From an uncultured Butyricicoccus sp. (GTDB lineage: Bacteria > Bacillota > Clostridia > Oscillospirales > Butyricicoccaceae), in the NCBI GenBank assembly GCA_900547195.1, contig URFQ01000003.1, positions 7,201 to 71,200 on the forward strand: a DNA stretch of 64,000 nucleotides, given 5' to 3'. This document shows, piece after piece, positions 15,471-24,028 of this stretch. The notes beneath the pieces are model-generated. The model saw only the letters and a program-made list of their open reading frames with translations, was not told the origin of the DNA and did not search any database. Each line of letters begins with the position of its first letter. Within the stretch, counting starts at the first letter, position 1. The translations under genes were made by a program, and so were the position numbers.

Positions 15471-16571
15471 TTAGATGGAGACCCACTTACCGGTGTGGGC
15501 ACTCTCAAACAATGCGTCACAGATTTTCATCGCGTGAAGGCCGTCCTCAAAGGTTGCGAAGGGATTGATGGGCTTTTCGCCGCGAATGGCTCCATAAATG
15601 GCTGTAAAGTTTTGTTTGAAGGCATCGGGGAAACCTTCTGCATGACCGGCGGGGTAGCTGATAACGGAGGCCGTTGCGCTGTCCACCAGAGAAGGGTCCT
15701 TGGTCAGCAGACCGTTAGGCTCGTCACGATGGCCGATGAGCAGGTCGTTGACCTTCTCGTTGTCCCATTCCAGAGACTGCTTGGTGCCGGCCACCTGAAG
15801 CACGGTCTGATTCTTCTTGCCGGAGAACACGGCGGAGAACGTAGCAGCGCCCACTGCACCGCCATCGAAGCGGAGCATGACACAGGAGAAATCCTCGGTG
15901 TCGATGTCGACTTCCTCGGGGCCGTCCTTGGTCATCTGCGTGCGCCGGGGATAAATGGTCTTGAACTCAGCAAAAACTTCTTTTACTTTCTGGCCGGTTA
16001 CATACTCAGCCAGATCAATCCAGTGGGAACCTAAATCCGCAGTGGCTCTGGTCTTGCCGCACTGATCGGACAGCAGCTTCCAGCTGAAGTCGGTCTTGTG
16101 TTGCAGCCAGTCCTGCAGATAGCCGCCCTGAACATGGTAGATATTACCCAGTTCGCCATTCTGAACCATGCGGCGCATTTGGTAAGGAATCGGATAGTAA
16201 CGATTGTGGAAGTTCAGTGCGCCGATCACTCCGCTCTCCCGGACGGCATCGACCATCTTCTGAGCCTCATCGGCGTTTCTTGCCATAGGTTTCTCACAGA
16301 CGACGTTGATACCTCTTCTGATGGCTGCCATTGCGACATCCATGTGCATACTGTTGGGTGTGCAGACGTGCACGCAGTCAGGCTTGCACTCGTCCATCAT
16401 TTCTTCGTAGTCTGCGTAGCCTGCGGGAACACCCAGTCGCTCGGCCTTTTCCTTTGCACCGAAGGAATCAGCAATGGCCACCACATCCACATAGGGGGCG
16501 CGTCTCAGTGCTTCTACATGGGCGACGCCGATGAAGCCCATGCCGACCACGGCTGCTTTTAAGCGTTCCAT
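15471..16571 (-). CDS. Gfo/Idh/MocA family oxidoreductase
   Basis: A 366-residue protein with an N-terminal Rossmann motif (VGMGFIGVAHVEAL), the EKP motif (NVVCEKPMARN, about residue 93) and a C-terminal alpha/beta domain with the histidine-containing ADLGSHWIDLAEY, a typical active-site helix. GGGAGG precedes the ATG. It is predicted to oxidise or reduce a sugar or polyol with NAD(P). It is the first gene of the sub-cluster that continues into the TIM-barrel enzyme (35 bp downstream) and the TRAP transporter. Confidence 0.93.
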   Translation of the reverse strand: MERLKAAVVGMGFIGVAHVEALRRAPYVDVVAIADSFGAKEKAERLGVPAGYADYEEMMDECKPDCVHVCTPNSMHMDVAMAAIRRGINVVCEKPMARNADEAQKMVDAVRESGVIGALNFHNRYYPIPYQMRRMVQNGELGNIYHVQGGYLQDWLQHKTDFSWKLLSDQCGKTRATADLGSHWIDLAEYVTGQKVKEVFAEFKTIYPRRTQMTKDGPEEVDIDTEDFSCVMLRFDGGAVGAATFSAVFSGKKNQTVLQVAGTKQSLEWDNEKVNDLLIGHRDEPNGLLTKDPSLVDSATASVISYPAGHAEGFPDAFKQNFTAIYGAIRGEKPINPFATFEDGLHAMKICDALFESAHTGKWVSI

Positions 16572-16776
16572 AGTTTAACCTCCCTCGTATAATAAGATTT
16601 ACAGATGAATTGTAGCGTGTCTATATAAGCACGCTCGGAAAATACCAGCAGGCTTCGAGATGCCCGTGGTACAATAGCTGTAGGACAGCAGGGTGAAGTT
16701 CTTAAACCTCCGGTTGAGCCGCAAGGCTGCTTCAAGGAGAGTCCATCCCCCTGATCCGGAAGCTAGCTGCATACTT

Positions 16777-17715
16777 TTAAAGCAAAATTGCGATTGCACC
16801 CATCAGGGCTGCTTCATAACCCAGAGCCGTAGGGAGAATCTTCACATCCCTCATCTGGGCGAACGTATACTGTTCAATGGACTTGCGGATGCCGGGCATC
16901 AGCAGGTCGAGGGACGCGGACACGCCGCCGCCGATGACAACGACTTCCGGGTCGAGTATATTGGCGTAGTAGGCAATGCCCTTGCCCAGATACTCACCAA
17001 CTTGGTTGAAAATCTTAATAGCGGTCTGATTGCCATCCTTGGCCAGCCTGGAGCAGGAGGCGCCGGAAGGTGCCTCTCCCAGCTGTTCAAACGCTGCTTT
17101 GAATGCCTCGTCGTTCTGTACCCGAGCTGCGATCAGCCGGTTCAGTGCAGTTCCGGATCCGTGTGCCTCAAGGCACCCCTGCTCTCCGCAGGGGCAGGCA
17201 TTGGGACTCTCGTATTCCACCTTGAGATGGCCGAACTCACCTGCGTATCCGTGTGCACCACGAATCAGCTGTCCGTCGCTTACTACGGCACCGCCCACAC
17301 CGGTGGAAACGGTCATCCAGCCAAAGCTATTGTACTTCTTTCCCAGCCCGAACCGCATCTCTCCCACAGCGCAGGAATTGACATCATTCTCGCATACAAT
17401 CTTGGAGATGTTAAGCTTTTTGGCGGCACGCTCCTTAACAGGAATATTACTCCACCCAGCGTAGACAGCTCTTACCAGAACGCCTTTCTCCCGATCTACA
17501 ATGCCGGGAAGATTGACGCCGATTCCTGCGATCTGTGCCGCAGTCAGGCCGTTCTTGCTCAGGAACTGCCGAAAGATCTCGCAGCAGACATCCAGATGCT
17601 TGAAACAGTCCCGGGTATCTGTGGGAAACTGCTGCTTCTCATAGATCCTGCCGGTGTCATCCGCAAGGGCGATGATGGTCTTGGTTCCGCCTATATCAAA
17701 AGCTCCAACATACAT
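16777..17715 (-). CDS. ROK family sugar kinase
   Basis: A 312-residue protein with the ATP-binding DIGGTK motif at residues 7-12, the catalytic-loop ENDVNSCAVGE, STGVGGAVV, GEFGHLKV and the zinc-binding CPCGEQGCLEAHGSG. These are the hallmarks of ROK glucokinase-like kinases; there is no N-terminal helix-turn-helix, so it is an enzyme rather than a ROK repressor. It probably phosphorylates the imported sugar or an intermediate. The gene starts 5 bp after the SIS-domain gene. A 205-bp gap follows before the Gfo/Idh gene. Confidence 0.93.
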   Translation of the reverse strand: MYVGAFDIGGTKTIIALADDTGRIYEKQQFPTDTRDCFKHLDVCCEIFRQFLSKNGLTAAQIAGIGVNLPGIVDREKGVLVRAVYAGWSNIPVKERAAKKLNISKIVCENDVNSCAVGEMRFGLGKKYNSFGWMTVSTGVGGAVVSDGQLIRGAHGYAGEFGHLKVEYESPNACPCGEQGCLEAHGSGTALNRLIAARVQNDEAFKAAFEQLGEAPSGASCSRLAKDGNQTAIKIFNQVGEYLGKGIAYYANILDPEVVVIGGGVSASLDLLMPGIRKSIEQYTFAQMRDVKILPTALGYEAALMGAIAILL

Positions 17716-17720
17716 GGTCT

Positions 17721-18287
17721 TTACCCCTGCACACTCTGGATGGCTTTTTTCATATCCTGTGAGATGGCGTGCTCCAGAATCAAATGGATGTCTTCCACTA
17801 CGCCGTAGTTCTTGGAGTTGAGAACGATGGAGAGGTCGGACATACCAATGAGGCTACCGTTGTAATCGCCGACAATGCAGATGGTTTTGGCGCCGGCCTC
17901 CCTGGCGTATTTCTGAGCCTCCACCAGATTGCCGGAGCTGCCGGAGACGGACAGGGAAATCACGACATCACCCTCCTCCAAAAAGTTTTTCAGTTGCTCA
18001 ACCATGGTCTGGTCATAGGCATTATCGTTGCCGTAGGCGGTGAAGATGGATGTGTGGTCGGAAGGAGCAAAGATCTTCAGGCGCTTGGAGTCGCCGATGT
18101 TGATGCCCTTGCCGAAGTCGCAGACCCAGTGGGAAGCAGCTGCTGCACTGCCGCCATTGCCCAGAACGAATACATGCTTGCCGTTCTTGCAGGCTTCTAC
18201 CAGATAAGCTTCCAGCTTCTCGATATCCGCGCGATCGATCTGATCCAAAGTCCGCTTCAGTTCAACGGAATAATTATCAAAAAACAT
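17721..18287 (-). CDS. SIS-domain phosphosugar isomerase, GmhA-like
   Basis: A 188-residue single SIS-domain protein: VLGNGGSAAAASHWVCDFGKG, SLSVSGSSGNLVEAQ and VVEDIHLILEHAI are the phosphosugar-binding and C-terminal helix blocks of the GmhA (sedoheptulose-7-phosphate isomerase) group. AAGGAGG precedes the start. Because ROK kinase follows directly, a sugar-phosphate aldose/ketose isomerisation fits. The GmhA likeness is no proof of heptose chemistry. Confidence 0.88.
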   Translation of the reverse strand: MFFDNYSVELKRTLDQIDRADIEKLEAYLVEACKNGKHVFVLGNGGSAAAASHWVCDFGKGINIGDSKRLKIFAPSDHTSIFTAYGNDNAYDQTMVEQLKNFLEEGDVVISLSVSGSSGNLVEAQKYAREAGAKTICIVGDYNGSLIGMSDLSIVLNSKNYGVVEDIHLILEHAISQDMKKAIQSVQG

Positions 18288-18310
18288 ATTATTTTGCCTC
18301 CTTAATATTC

Positions 18311-18754
18311 TTATTCGCTATACTCGCCGACGTACTCGCTCTTGTCATCGTCCAGCACGTCATAACCTGCGCGCATGTACAGATCTAGCTGAGGCGGAGT
18401 AGCGATGCCCAGAGTCACGAAGGGTTCGGTGTTGCCTGCAGGATTGCGGGTGCCGTGCAACACGCCGGGAGGAGCAAAGACGATGTCGCCTGCCTTGCAG
18501 GGAATCCACTTGTCATAGAGGAAGCACTCGCCCTCGCCGGAGTGGATGATCAGGATCTCCTCGGAGATGGGGTGCTTGTGGGGAGCGAACTCCTTGCCGG
18601 GCTCATGGAAGCCGACTGCGATATTGGTGTTCTTGCAGCCCATCTTGGGGTTCAGTGCGAAGTGAACCACATGGCCGTTGGGCATGGTCCAAGTTTCGCC
18701 GCCGCTAATGCTGAACTTGCCACCGTATTTTTGAACGTATTCTTTCTTCGTCAT
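18311..18754 (-). CDS. Cupin-domain protein
   Basis: Start at ATG 18754 with AAGGAGA upstream; the longer open frame is unlikely. The 147-residue single-domain cupin has the metal motif HKHPISEEILIIHSGEGE (about residues 68-85) and a second histidine in PPGVLHGTRNP. Small cupins of this type occur in sugar catabolic operons as isomerases or lyases. Sits between the Zn-alcohol dehydrogenase and SIS genes in the same operon. Confidence 0.88.
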   Translation of the reverse strand: MTKKEYVQKYGGKFSISGGETWTMPNGHVVHFALNPKMGCKNTNIAVGFHEPGKEFAPHKHPISEEILIIHSGEGECFLYDKWIPCKAGDIVFAPPGVLHGTRNPAGNTEPFVTLGIATPPQLDLYMRAGYDVLDDDKSEYVGEYSE

Positions 18755-18795
18755 AGCAAATGTCTCCTTTTTTAAAGTAAGTCGCAAATTAAATG

Positions 18796-19827
18796 TTAAA
18801 ACTGGATGACCGCCTTGATGGCTGCGCCGCTTTTGGCATCTGCAAAGGCCCAAAGCGCGTCCTTATAATCGTAAACAGAAATGATCTTCTGCAGATCGTC
18901 CTTCATCTGGAGCACCTTATCCACCACTGCAGAGGTGCCGTCAGATTTCAGCTGGGGTGCAGGACCCTTGGAACCGACGATGGTCAGTTCTTTTCTCATA
19001 ATGGGCAAAGGCTCAAAGCCGTCAATTCCTCCGAAATAGACACTGGGAACCACGATTCTGCCGCCGGTTCTTGCGGCAGCCATGGCATCCTTCAGGACAG
19101 GAGGCGCACCGGTTGCCTCAATAACAACGTCAACGCCCTCTTTTGTGGTCATTTCTCTGACCTGTTCCATCCAGTTGGAATCAGAAGTATCCACCACGTC
19201 CAGCAGTCCAGTTTTGCGAACCTGCTCCAGACGGGGCTTGCTGCGGTCAGCGCCGATCACCTTGCCGGCGCCCAGAGTCCTGAGGATCATCGCTGCCACC
19301 AAGCCGATGGCACCCAGACCGAGCACCATCACGTTGTCGCCGGGCTGGATATTTGCTTTCATCGCCACATGGTAAGCGCAGTTGGCAGGCTCCAGAATAG
19401 AAGCGGTGATGTCATCCAGTTCATCGGGGATGGGGCTGAGGAAGCTGTAGGCATCGGTGTTGGTCACCAGAGTCTCCTCAGTGAAGCCGCCGGGCAGGAG
19501 CGCGTCGTTCAGGCTCTTGCAGTAATTCTGCAGACCGTTCCGGCAATACCAGCATCTGCCGCAGCCCTTGACCAGCTCGCTTGCCACGCGCATGCCCTTT
19601 TTCAGGCCGTTAGCACCGTTGCCTACCTCAGTAATGATTCCGGAAAACTCATGACCAAAATAATGCTCGCCGGACAGGTCGCGTCTGCCGTTGTACAGAG
19701 CCAAGTCGCTTCCGCAGATGCCGCAGGCCTTCACGTCCACTTTGACGGTGGTGTCGGTGACGGAGAAGCGATCGTTAGTCTCCTGAATCTCCAGCTTGCC
19801 CGGAGCCAGTAATTTGATTGTTCTCAT
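18796..19827 (-). CDS. Zinc-dependent medium-chain alcohol/polyol dehydrogenase
   Basis: A 343-residue MDR dehydrogenase. ACGICGSDLALYNG and GHEFSGIITEVGNG carry the catalytic zinc ligands (Cys, His-Glu); GCGRCWYCRNGLQNYC carries the four structural-zinc cysteines; VMVLGLGAIGLVAAM is the NAD-binding Rossmann loop. It most resembles sorbitol or galactitol-phosphate dehydrogenases, so it probably oxidises a polyol or sugar hydroxyl. Second gene of the LysR-linked operon, 18 bp after the TIM-barrel gene. Confidence 0.93.
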   Translation of the reverse strand: MRTIKLLAPGKLEIQETNDRFSVTDTTVKVDVKACGICGSDLALYNGRRDLSGEHYFGHEFSGIITEVGNGANGLKKGMRVASELVKGCGRCWYCRNGLQNYCKSLNDALLPGGFTEETLVTNTDAYSFLSPIPDELDDITASILEPANCAYHVAMKANIQPGDNVMVLGLGAIGLVAAMILRTLGAGKVIGADRSKPRLEQVRKTGLLDVVDTSDSNWMEQVREMTTKEGVDVVIEATGAPPVLKDAMAAARTGGRIVVPSVYFGGIDGFEPLPIMRKELTIVGSKGPAPQLKSDGTSAVVDKVLQMKDDLQKIISVYDYKDALWAFADAKSGAAIKAVIQF

Positions 19828-19845
19828 GTTGTTTTCTCCCTGTCA

Positions 19846-20676
19846 TCAGTTGAATGCGGCGCGTGCCGTCTCAATACCGATCTTCATCTGACGATCCGCT
19901 TCCTCTACGGTGTCGAACCAGAGCTTCCACGGATACAGACCGAACACTTCGAAGGAGCAGTACTTGTTGAAGCCGATCTCCTTCAGAGCGTTTGCAACTG
20001 CCTTAAAATCAAAGTGACCAGTACCAGGTGCGTGGCGGTTGGAGTCAGCCAAATGCAGGTTCTGCAGTGCCCAGCCGTACTTTTTCACCGCCTCAACGGG
20101 ATTGGATTCCTCAATGTTCAGGTGGTAGGTGTCTGCCATGGTGCGGACATGGGGGTGATCCACCAGCTGAGCGAACTCGGTAGCTTCCTGCATGGTGTTC
20201 AGGAAGTTGGTCTCATAGCGGTTGATTGCCTCAACTGCCAGATAGACATCCTTGCCGGCAGCGTACTCACCTGCACGGTGAATGACATCAGCCATGCACT
20301 TCGTGGCCTCGATGCGGTCGGTGGTATCGTCCAGATGTCGGGTAGCGCCGCCGCTGCCGACGATGACCGTCTTGGCATCCATATCAGCTGCAACGTCAAC
20401 CACCTTGCACAGATAATCAGCGCATTTAGCGTTAAGCTCGCGGTCTGCCGTGGCCAGCTTCACGCTACCGTCGAAGATGTAATGGAGTGCGCTACACTCA
20501 AGGCCTGCATCTCTGATCCAGCCCTTGACCTCGCGGCGGCGCTCCTGCGTGCTCTCCACAGGCAGATGCAGTGCTGCGGTCAGCTCTACTGCGTCAAAGC
20601 CAATCTTTGCAGCTCTGTTGATGGTGTCATGCAGGTCGTGCATGCCATAAACTGCCGTACACATGCTAAATTTCAT
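19846..20676 (-). CDS. Sugar phosphate isomerase/epimerase (TIM barrel), first gene of locus B operon
   Basis: A 276-residue TIM-barrel protein (MKFSMCTAVYGMHDL..., GFDAVELTAAL). Metal-ligand candidates: LAVEAINRYETNF (about residue 147), MADTYHLNIEE (about 180), LHLADSNRHAPGTGHFDF (about 205) and SFEVFG (about 243), the pattern of D-tagatose/D-psicose 3-epimerase-like enzymes. AAGGAGG precedes the ATG. It is the promoter-proximal gene, divergent from the LysR regulator. Epimerase of a ketose is the best guess. Confidence 0.87.
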   Translation of the reverse strand: MKFSMCTAVYGMHDLHDTINRAAKIGFDAVELTAALHLPVESTQERRREVKGWIRDAGLECSALHYIFDGSVKLATADRELNAKCADYLCKVVDVAADMDAKTVIVGSGGATRHLDDTTDRIEATKCMADVIHRAGEYAAGKDVYLAVEAINRYETNFLNTMQEATEFAQLVDHPHVRTMADTYHLNIEESNPVEAVKKYGWALQNLHLADSNRHAPGTGHFDFKAVANALKEIGFNKYCSFEVFGLYPWKLWFDTVEEADRQMKIGIETARAAFN

Positions 20677-20838
20677 AAGTAACCTCCTTTTCAGGTTTGC
20701 GGTGTTGTTGGCTTGGTCTTCTTCATCGATAGAGAAAAACTATTAGGACAATTTTCATTCTTTCAGGCTGAGGCGATCATAGGCATTTCGCTGTGCGATT
20801 TAACGCTTTAAACATTTTTACCGCCCCTTATGTTTTAA

Positions 20839-20868
20839 ATTATAGTGTACTGACGCACTGTTTGTAAA
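20839..20868 (-). promoter_or_regulatory. Promoter of the locus B catabolic operon
   Basis: On the minus strand, TTTACA (complement of 20863-20868) and a consensus TATAAT (complement of 20839-20844) are 18 bp apart. The -35 box lies within the palindromic LysR-type site at 20860-20876. The leader to the start codon is about 160 nt. Confidence 0.65.
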
Positions 20869-20876
20869 ATACAAAC
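20860..20876. promoter_or_regulatory. Candidate LysR-type operator (T-N11-A dyad)
   Basis: GTTTGTA AAA TACAAAC is a perfect 7+3+7 dyad, the size and base composition of LysR binding sites, located between the divergent lysR and catabolic promoters and overlapping the -35 box of the latter. Confidence 0.6.
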
Positions 20877-20973
20877 AAAGTATCTTTTAATAGCTGTAGC
20901 TTATGAAGATTGAGAGGCAATCCTCCATTGATGCAGCTTTGTACACTTTCAACAATTTTCATGCCCCTTTCTC

Positions 20974-21002
20974 TTGACATTGTAGCACAATGAATGTATT
21001 AT
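20974..21002 (+). promoter_or_regulatory. Promoter of the lysR gene
   Basis: TTGACA at 20974-20979 and TATTAT at 20997-21002 with a 17-bp spacer, about 70 bp before the chosen start codon. Near-consensus sigma-70/sigma-A promoter. Confidence 0.8.
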
Positions 21003-21075
21003 ATAAGTAATATACAAGATGAATTATGTAAGTAACGTATTTTTAATAGTATCAGTTTATGAAAAGGGATGCCCA

Positions 21076-21957
21076 ATGACGCTAAATCAGCTGATGTATT
21101 TTCATGAAATTTCTATATTAGGGAATATGAGCAAGGCAGCTAAGGCGCTCCATATTTCTCAGCCCAGCTTGAGCGTTTCCATCTCCAATCTGGAAAAGGA
21201 GCTAAACCTTGCACTGTTTTATCGCAACGGCCACAATCTGGAGCTTTCTTCCGAAGGCAAACAGCTTCTGGCCCACACAGAAGCCATCCTGGCAGATCTG
21301 CAGAAAGCGCAGTCGCATATGCAGTCTCTCTCTGCCAATCGGGATATCCTGATTCGCATCGGTTGCATTTCCCCCGTTTTGTGGGAATTACTGCCCAGAG
21401 TAGTGCGAGCGTTCCTCTCAGAACCTGAAAACAGTCAAATAAAGGTGGATTTCCAAACCGACAACACAACCCCTCTGATTTCAAAGCTACGGGACGGATA
21501 CTGTGATTTTCTGGTTTGTTCCGCTTCCAAGGATCACGACCTGCTGCAAACAGAACTGGTTTCGGAGCCTTTTGTTCTTCTCTGCCCACCGGGCGCTAAG
21601 ATTCCGAAAACCTGGGAGGATTTATCCTCCTGCAGCATGATCGGATTTCAGGAATATACGACCGCTTACCACGAGATCCGCAATATGCTCAGCCCCTACA
21701 GAATCAAATTGGTCTATCCCCACATCGCTCCCGATGAGGCAAGCATCGCCAGTCTTGTTTCCTATGGATTCGGCTACGGCATTGTGCCCCATGTTTCCCT
21801 TCTGAAAAATTACAACGTACAGATTGCCCCTTTGCCACTTCCAAATGAGAGCATGGTACGGAAGATCTATGTCACCCAGCTGATCAACCGTCCACCGGTG
21901 GGCGCAGCAAAGCGCTTTTTGAAATATCTTATGAGAGCCTGCAATTACAATAACTAG
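21076..21957 (+). CDS. LysR family transcriptional regulator
   Basis: Start at ATG 21076 (after AAAGGGAT); the frame upstream overlaps the promoter leader. The 293-residue protein has the N-terminal LysR helix-turn-helix (LNQLMYFHEISILGNMSKAAKALHISQ region, then PSLSVSISNLEKELN) and a C-terminal periplasmic-binding-like effector domain (residues ~90-290). It is divergent from the TIM-barrel/TRAP operon and most likely controls it, with an imported sugar or intermediate as effector. Confidence 0.93.
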   Translation: MTLNQLMYFHEISILGNMSKAAKALHISQPSLSVSISNLEKELNLALFYRNGHNLELSSEGKQLLAHTEAILADLQKAQSHMQSLSANRDILIRIGCISPVLWELLPRVVRAFLSEPENSQIKVDFQTDNTTPLISKLRDGYCDFLVCSASKDHDLLQTELVSEPFVLLCPPGAKIPKTWEDLSSCSMIGFQEYTTAYHEIRNMLSPYRIKLVYPHIAPDEASIASLVSYGFGYGIVPHVSLLKNYNVQIAPLPLPNESMVRKIYVTQLINRPPVGAAKRFLKYLMRACNYNN

Positions 21958-21984
21958 GGGTTATTTACTGCAGTACTATGGCTG

Positions 21985-22250
21985 ATAATTGAGTGGAAAG
22001 TTCCCCTTACACAGGTAAAGGGAACCGTCCTCTCACATCACCATGCGTACTGTTGGTACACGGTGATTCAACCATTTGAGTGCAGTGACTCGTATTGGTC
22101 GGCTAAGCTGTTGTATCCGGCCTTTGTGAGTTTTTCATTTGTAATCATCGTGGATAAAATCGGACTTCCTGCCACCCTCCAGATCCCAGCCTTGCGTTTC
22201 CAAACTTGATGGCACGGGATTTGGATAGGCCGAGTTTCCTCATCACTTGC
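21985..22250 (-). mobile_element. 3' remnant of a group II intron (domains V-VI and end of its reverse transcriptase ORF)
   Basis: Read on the minus strand, CACCGTGTACCAACAGTACG followed by CATGGTG forms a domain-V-like hairpin (about 22037-22067), then GATGTGAGAGGACGG, then a hairpin with GGTTCCC/GGGGAAC arms (about 22000-22026) as domain VI. Domain V plus GTGAGAGG is a common feature of bacterial group II introns. Just upstream (22148-22250, minus) a frame encodes RMQVMRKLGLSKSRAIKFGN followed by ARLG, like the C-terminal endonuclease end of intron-encoded proteins. The reverse transcriptase core and the 5' domains are missing. Confidence 0.65.
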
Positions 22251-22330
22251 ATTCGGCTAACGATTCCTCTACCGAGCCCGTAGGGAACTTTCACCTCCAA
22301 GTCATCGCCCATGTCGGGCGCACCAAAATT

Positions 22331-22364
22331 GAGAAACGGCATAGCCGTAGCTACGCCGTTTCTC
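22331..22364. repeat. Inverted repeat, 10-bp arms
   Basis: GAGAAACGGC (22331-22340) and GCCGTTTCTC (22355-22364) pair perfectly around a 14-base loop that itself contains GTAGCTAC. It borders the intron remnant and may be part of it or an element end. Confidence 0.55.
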
Positions 22365-22394
22365 ACAAAATCAATCCTATGCTGTTTTATTGGT

Positions 22395-22417
22395 GCCGCC
22401 TTTTTAGGCGGCTTTTT
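22395..22417 (+). terminator. Rho-independent terminator
   Basis: GCCGCC (22395-22400), loop TTTTTA, GGCGGC (22407-22412), then TTTTT. The only upstream plus-strand gene is lysR, 440 bp away, with the intron remnant in between. Confidence 0.8.
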
Positions 22418-22521
22418 CCTTCCCAGAAATCGGAACCTTTGCTACATACTCAGATTCCATGGAGCATTTCCAGCTTTACCAGCCATAATCTCCAGAGGCG
22501 GGCGGACAATACCCTTACTTT

Positions 22522-23682
22522 TTATATCTGGCCATGCAATTGGCACAAACTGCTTGTCCCTTCTCTGGTGAGTTCATAATAACAGGCATCGAATGCCTGT
22601 AAAAAGCCTCGGATTTCTTCGTCCGTTGTCTGGTGGCTCAAACTAATGCGCCAAGAGGACAGCGCGTGTTTGCGGTCGTGGCTGACCGCAAGTACTGACC
22701 GCGAAGGGGTTCCATCCGTCGAACAGGCCGACTTCACGGAAACGCAGACCCCCTTTTCGGAAAGCGCCTGCTGAAACCGGGTGCCTTTGACGCCTTCTAT
22801 ACTCAGGTTCAAAATATGCGGCGCCGCATTCTCCGGGCTGTTAATATGCACCTTCGGATACCTGGCGAGCGCCTGCAAAAGCTGGCAATTTCTTGCCCGC
22901 ACGGCAGCATCGTGCGCTTGCATATGTTCCAAAGCCAGCCGCAGCGCTGTTTCCATGGATGCCGCCAGCGCCAAAGCCGGGGTACCGCCGCGATAGATCG
23001 TCGTACTGGCCCCGCCATGGAGCAATGGTTCCATTACCAGCTTGTCTCGCTTGAGCAGCAGGCCGCTTCCATTCAAGCCGCCGAATTTATGCGGCGCAAG
23101 GCACATCGTATCCATCCCGTCAAAAGAAAGCGGGATACGCCCAATCGCCTGTGTTGCATCCACATGGAGATGACAATTGGGCCGGGGTTTTACAAGTTTT
23201 TTGATTTCCTCCAGCGGCTGAATCGTCCCCAGTTCACTATCCACCGCGCAGACGGCCACAAGCACGGTATCCTCCCGCAATAAATCTGCAAGCTGTTCCA
23301 AATCCACGGTTCCGTCGCGCCGAAGGTCCAGCAAATCGATTTCGTATCCCTTCTCCTGCAAATATGCCAGTGTCTCACGAACCGAGGAATGTTCCAGTGG
23401 TGTGGAAATCATGTGCTTTCCCGCATGGCGGTTCGCTCCGGCAATCCCTTTGATTGCAAGATTATTCGCTTCAGTCGCGCCAGAGGTATAAATGATTTCT
23501 GTTGGCCGCACCCGCAGCAGGGTGGCAATCGAATCGGTAATGCGCGCCATCTCCCTTTGTGCAGCCTGCCCCGCTGCATGCGCCGAATTGGGATTGCCGG
23601 GAAACCGCCGCTCTGTTTCACAGAATTGTTCCAATACCACCGGATCTACCGGTGCATTCGCTGCATAATCTAAATAAATCAT
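22522..23682 (-). CDS. Cysteine desulfurase family aminotransferase (NifS/IscS-like)
   Basis: Start at ATG 23682 with GGAAGGGAG upstream; the open frame before it overlaps the promoter leader. The 386-residue PLP enzyme begins MIYLDYAANAPVDP, has TSGATEANNLAIKG, HVDATQAIGRIPLSFD, the PLP-lysine block LAPHKFGGLNGSG and the catalytic-cysteine loop VKSACSTDG. It would convert cysteine to alanine and deliver sulfur. No IscU, ThiI or MnmA gene is adjacent, so the acceptor is unknown. Confidence 0.92.
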   Translation of the reverse strand: MIYLDYAANAPVDPVVLEQFCETERRFPGNPNSAHAAGQAAQREMARITDSIATLLRVRPTEIIYTSGATEANNLAIKGIAGANRHAGKHMISTPLEHSSVRETLAYLQEKGYEIDLLDLRRDGTVDLEQLADLLREDTVLVAVCAVDSELGTIQPLEEIKKLVKPRPNCHLHVDATQAIGRIPLSFDGMDTMCLAPHKFGGLNGSGLLLKRDKLVMEPLLHGGASTTIYRGGTPALALAASMETALRLALEHMQAHDAAVRARNCQLLQALARYPKVHINSPENAAPHILNLSIEGVKGTRFQQALSEKGVCVSVKSACSTDGTPSRSVLAVSHDRKHALSSWRISLSHQTTDEEIRGFLQAFDACYYELTREGTSSLCQLHGQI

Positions 23683-23797
23683 ATAAGGCTCCCTTCCATA
23701 CCAAAACATGCAAAATAATCCTGTTCTGTGTTCTTTGCAAAAGCAAACCACAGGTATGCCCGTTTTATTTTCCCATAAACATAGTATTATTATATGC

Positions 23798-23826
23798 ATT
23801 ATAAGTAATTTAATGTTTTCTGTCAA
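23798..23826 (-). promoter_or_regulatory. Consensus promoter of the cysteine desulfurase gene
   Basis: On the minus strand TTGACA (complement of 23821-23826), a 17-bp spacer and TATAAT (complement of 23798-23803): a perfect consensus sigma-A promoter, ~115 nt upstream of the start codon. High constitutive expression is expected. Confidence 0.85.
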
Positions 23827-23928
23827 TTCCCGATGCCGGACTTTTGGCGTTTGGGATTGTCGCGCTCCTGCTTTGGCAGGCTAAAAAGCTCTATATGCCG
23901 GAAATCATCCATGAAAATCCAATTTCAC

Positions 23929-23974
23929 AAAAAAGCGCGAAGGCCGGTATTCAGAGTAGATTACCGGCCCTCGC
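23929..23974 (-). terminator. Terminator of the ABC-transporter operon (locus C)
   Basis: 13-base arms (23937-23949, 23962-23974) with one mismatch and a 12-base loop; on the minus strand the stem is followed by GC and TTTTTT. It lies 55 bp after the stop of the Zn-alcohol dehydrogenase. Confidence 0.85.
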
Positions 23975-24028
23975 ATTGGGCTTATCTCGCCCATCGCTGA
24001 GGTAAGAAGAGAAGAATTCTATAAGAGG

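Noticed and set aside
14470..19827. Inositol catabolism (iol) operon
   Set aside because: TIM-barrel, Gfo/Idh and kinase genes are reminiscent of iol clusters, but no iolB, iolC, iolD or iolJ homologue is present and the transporter is of TRAP type.
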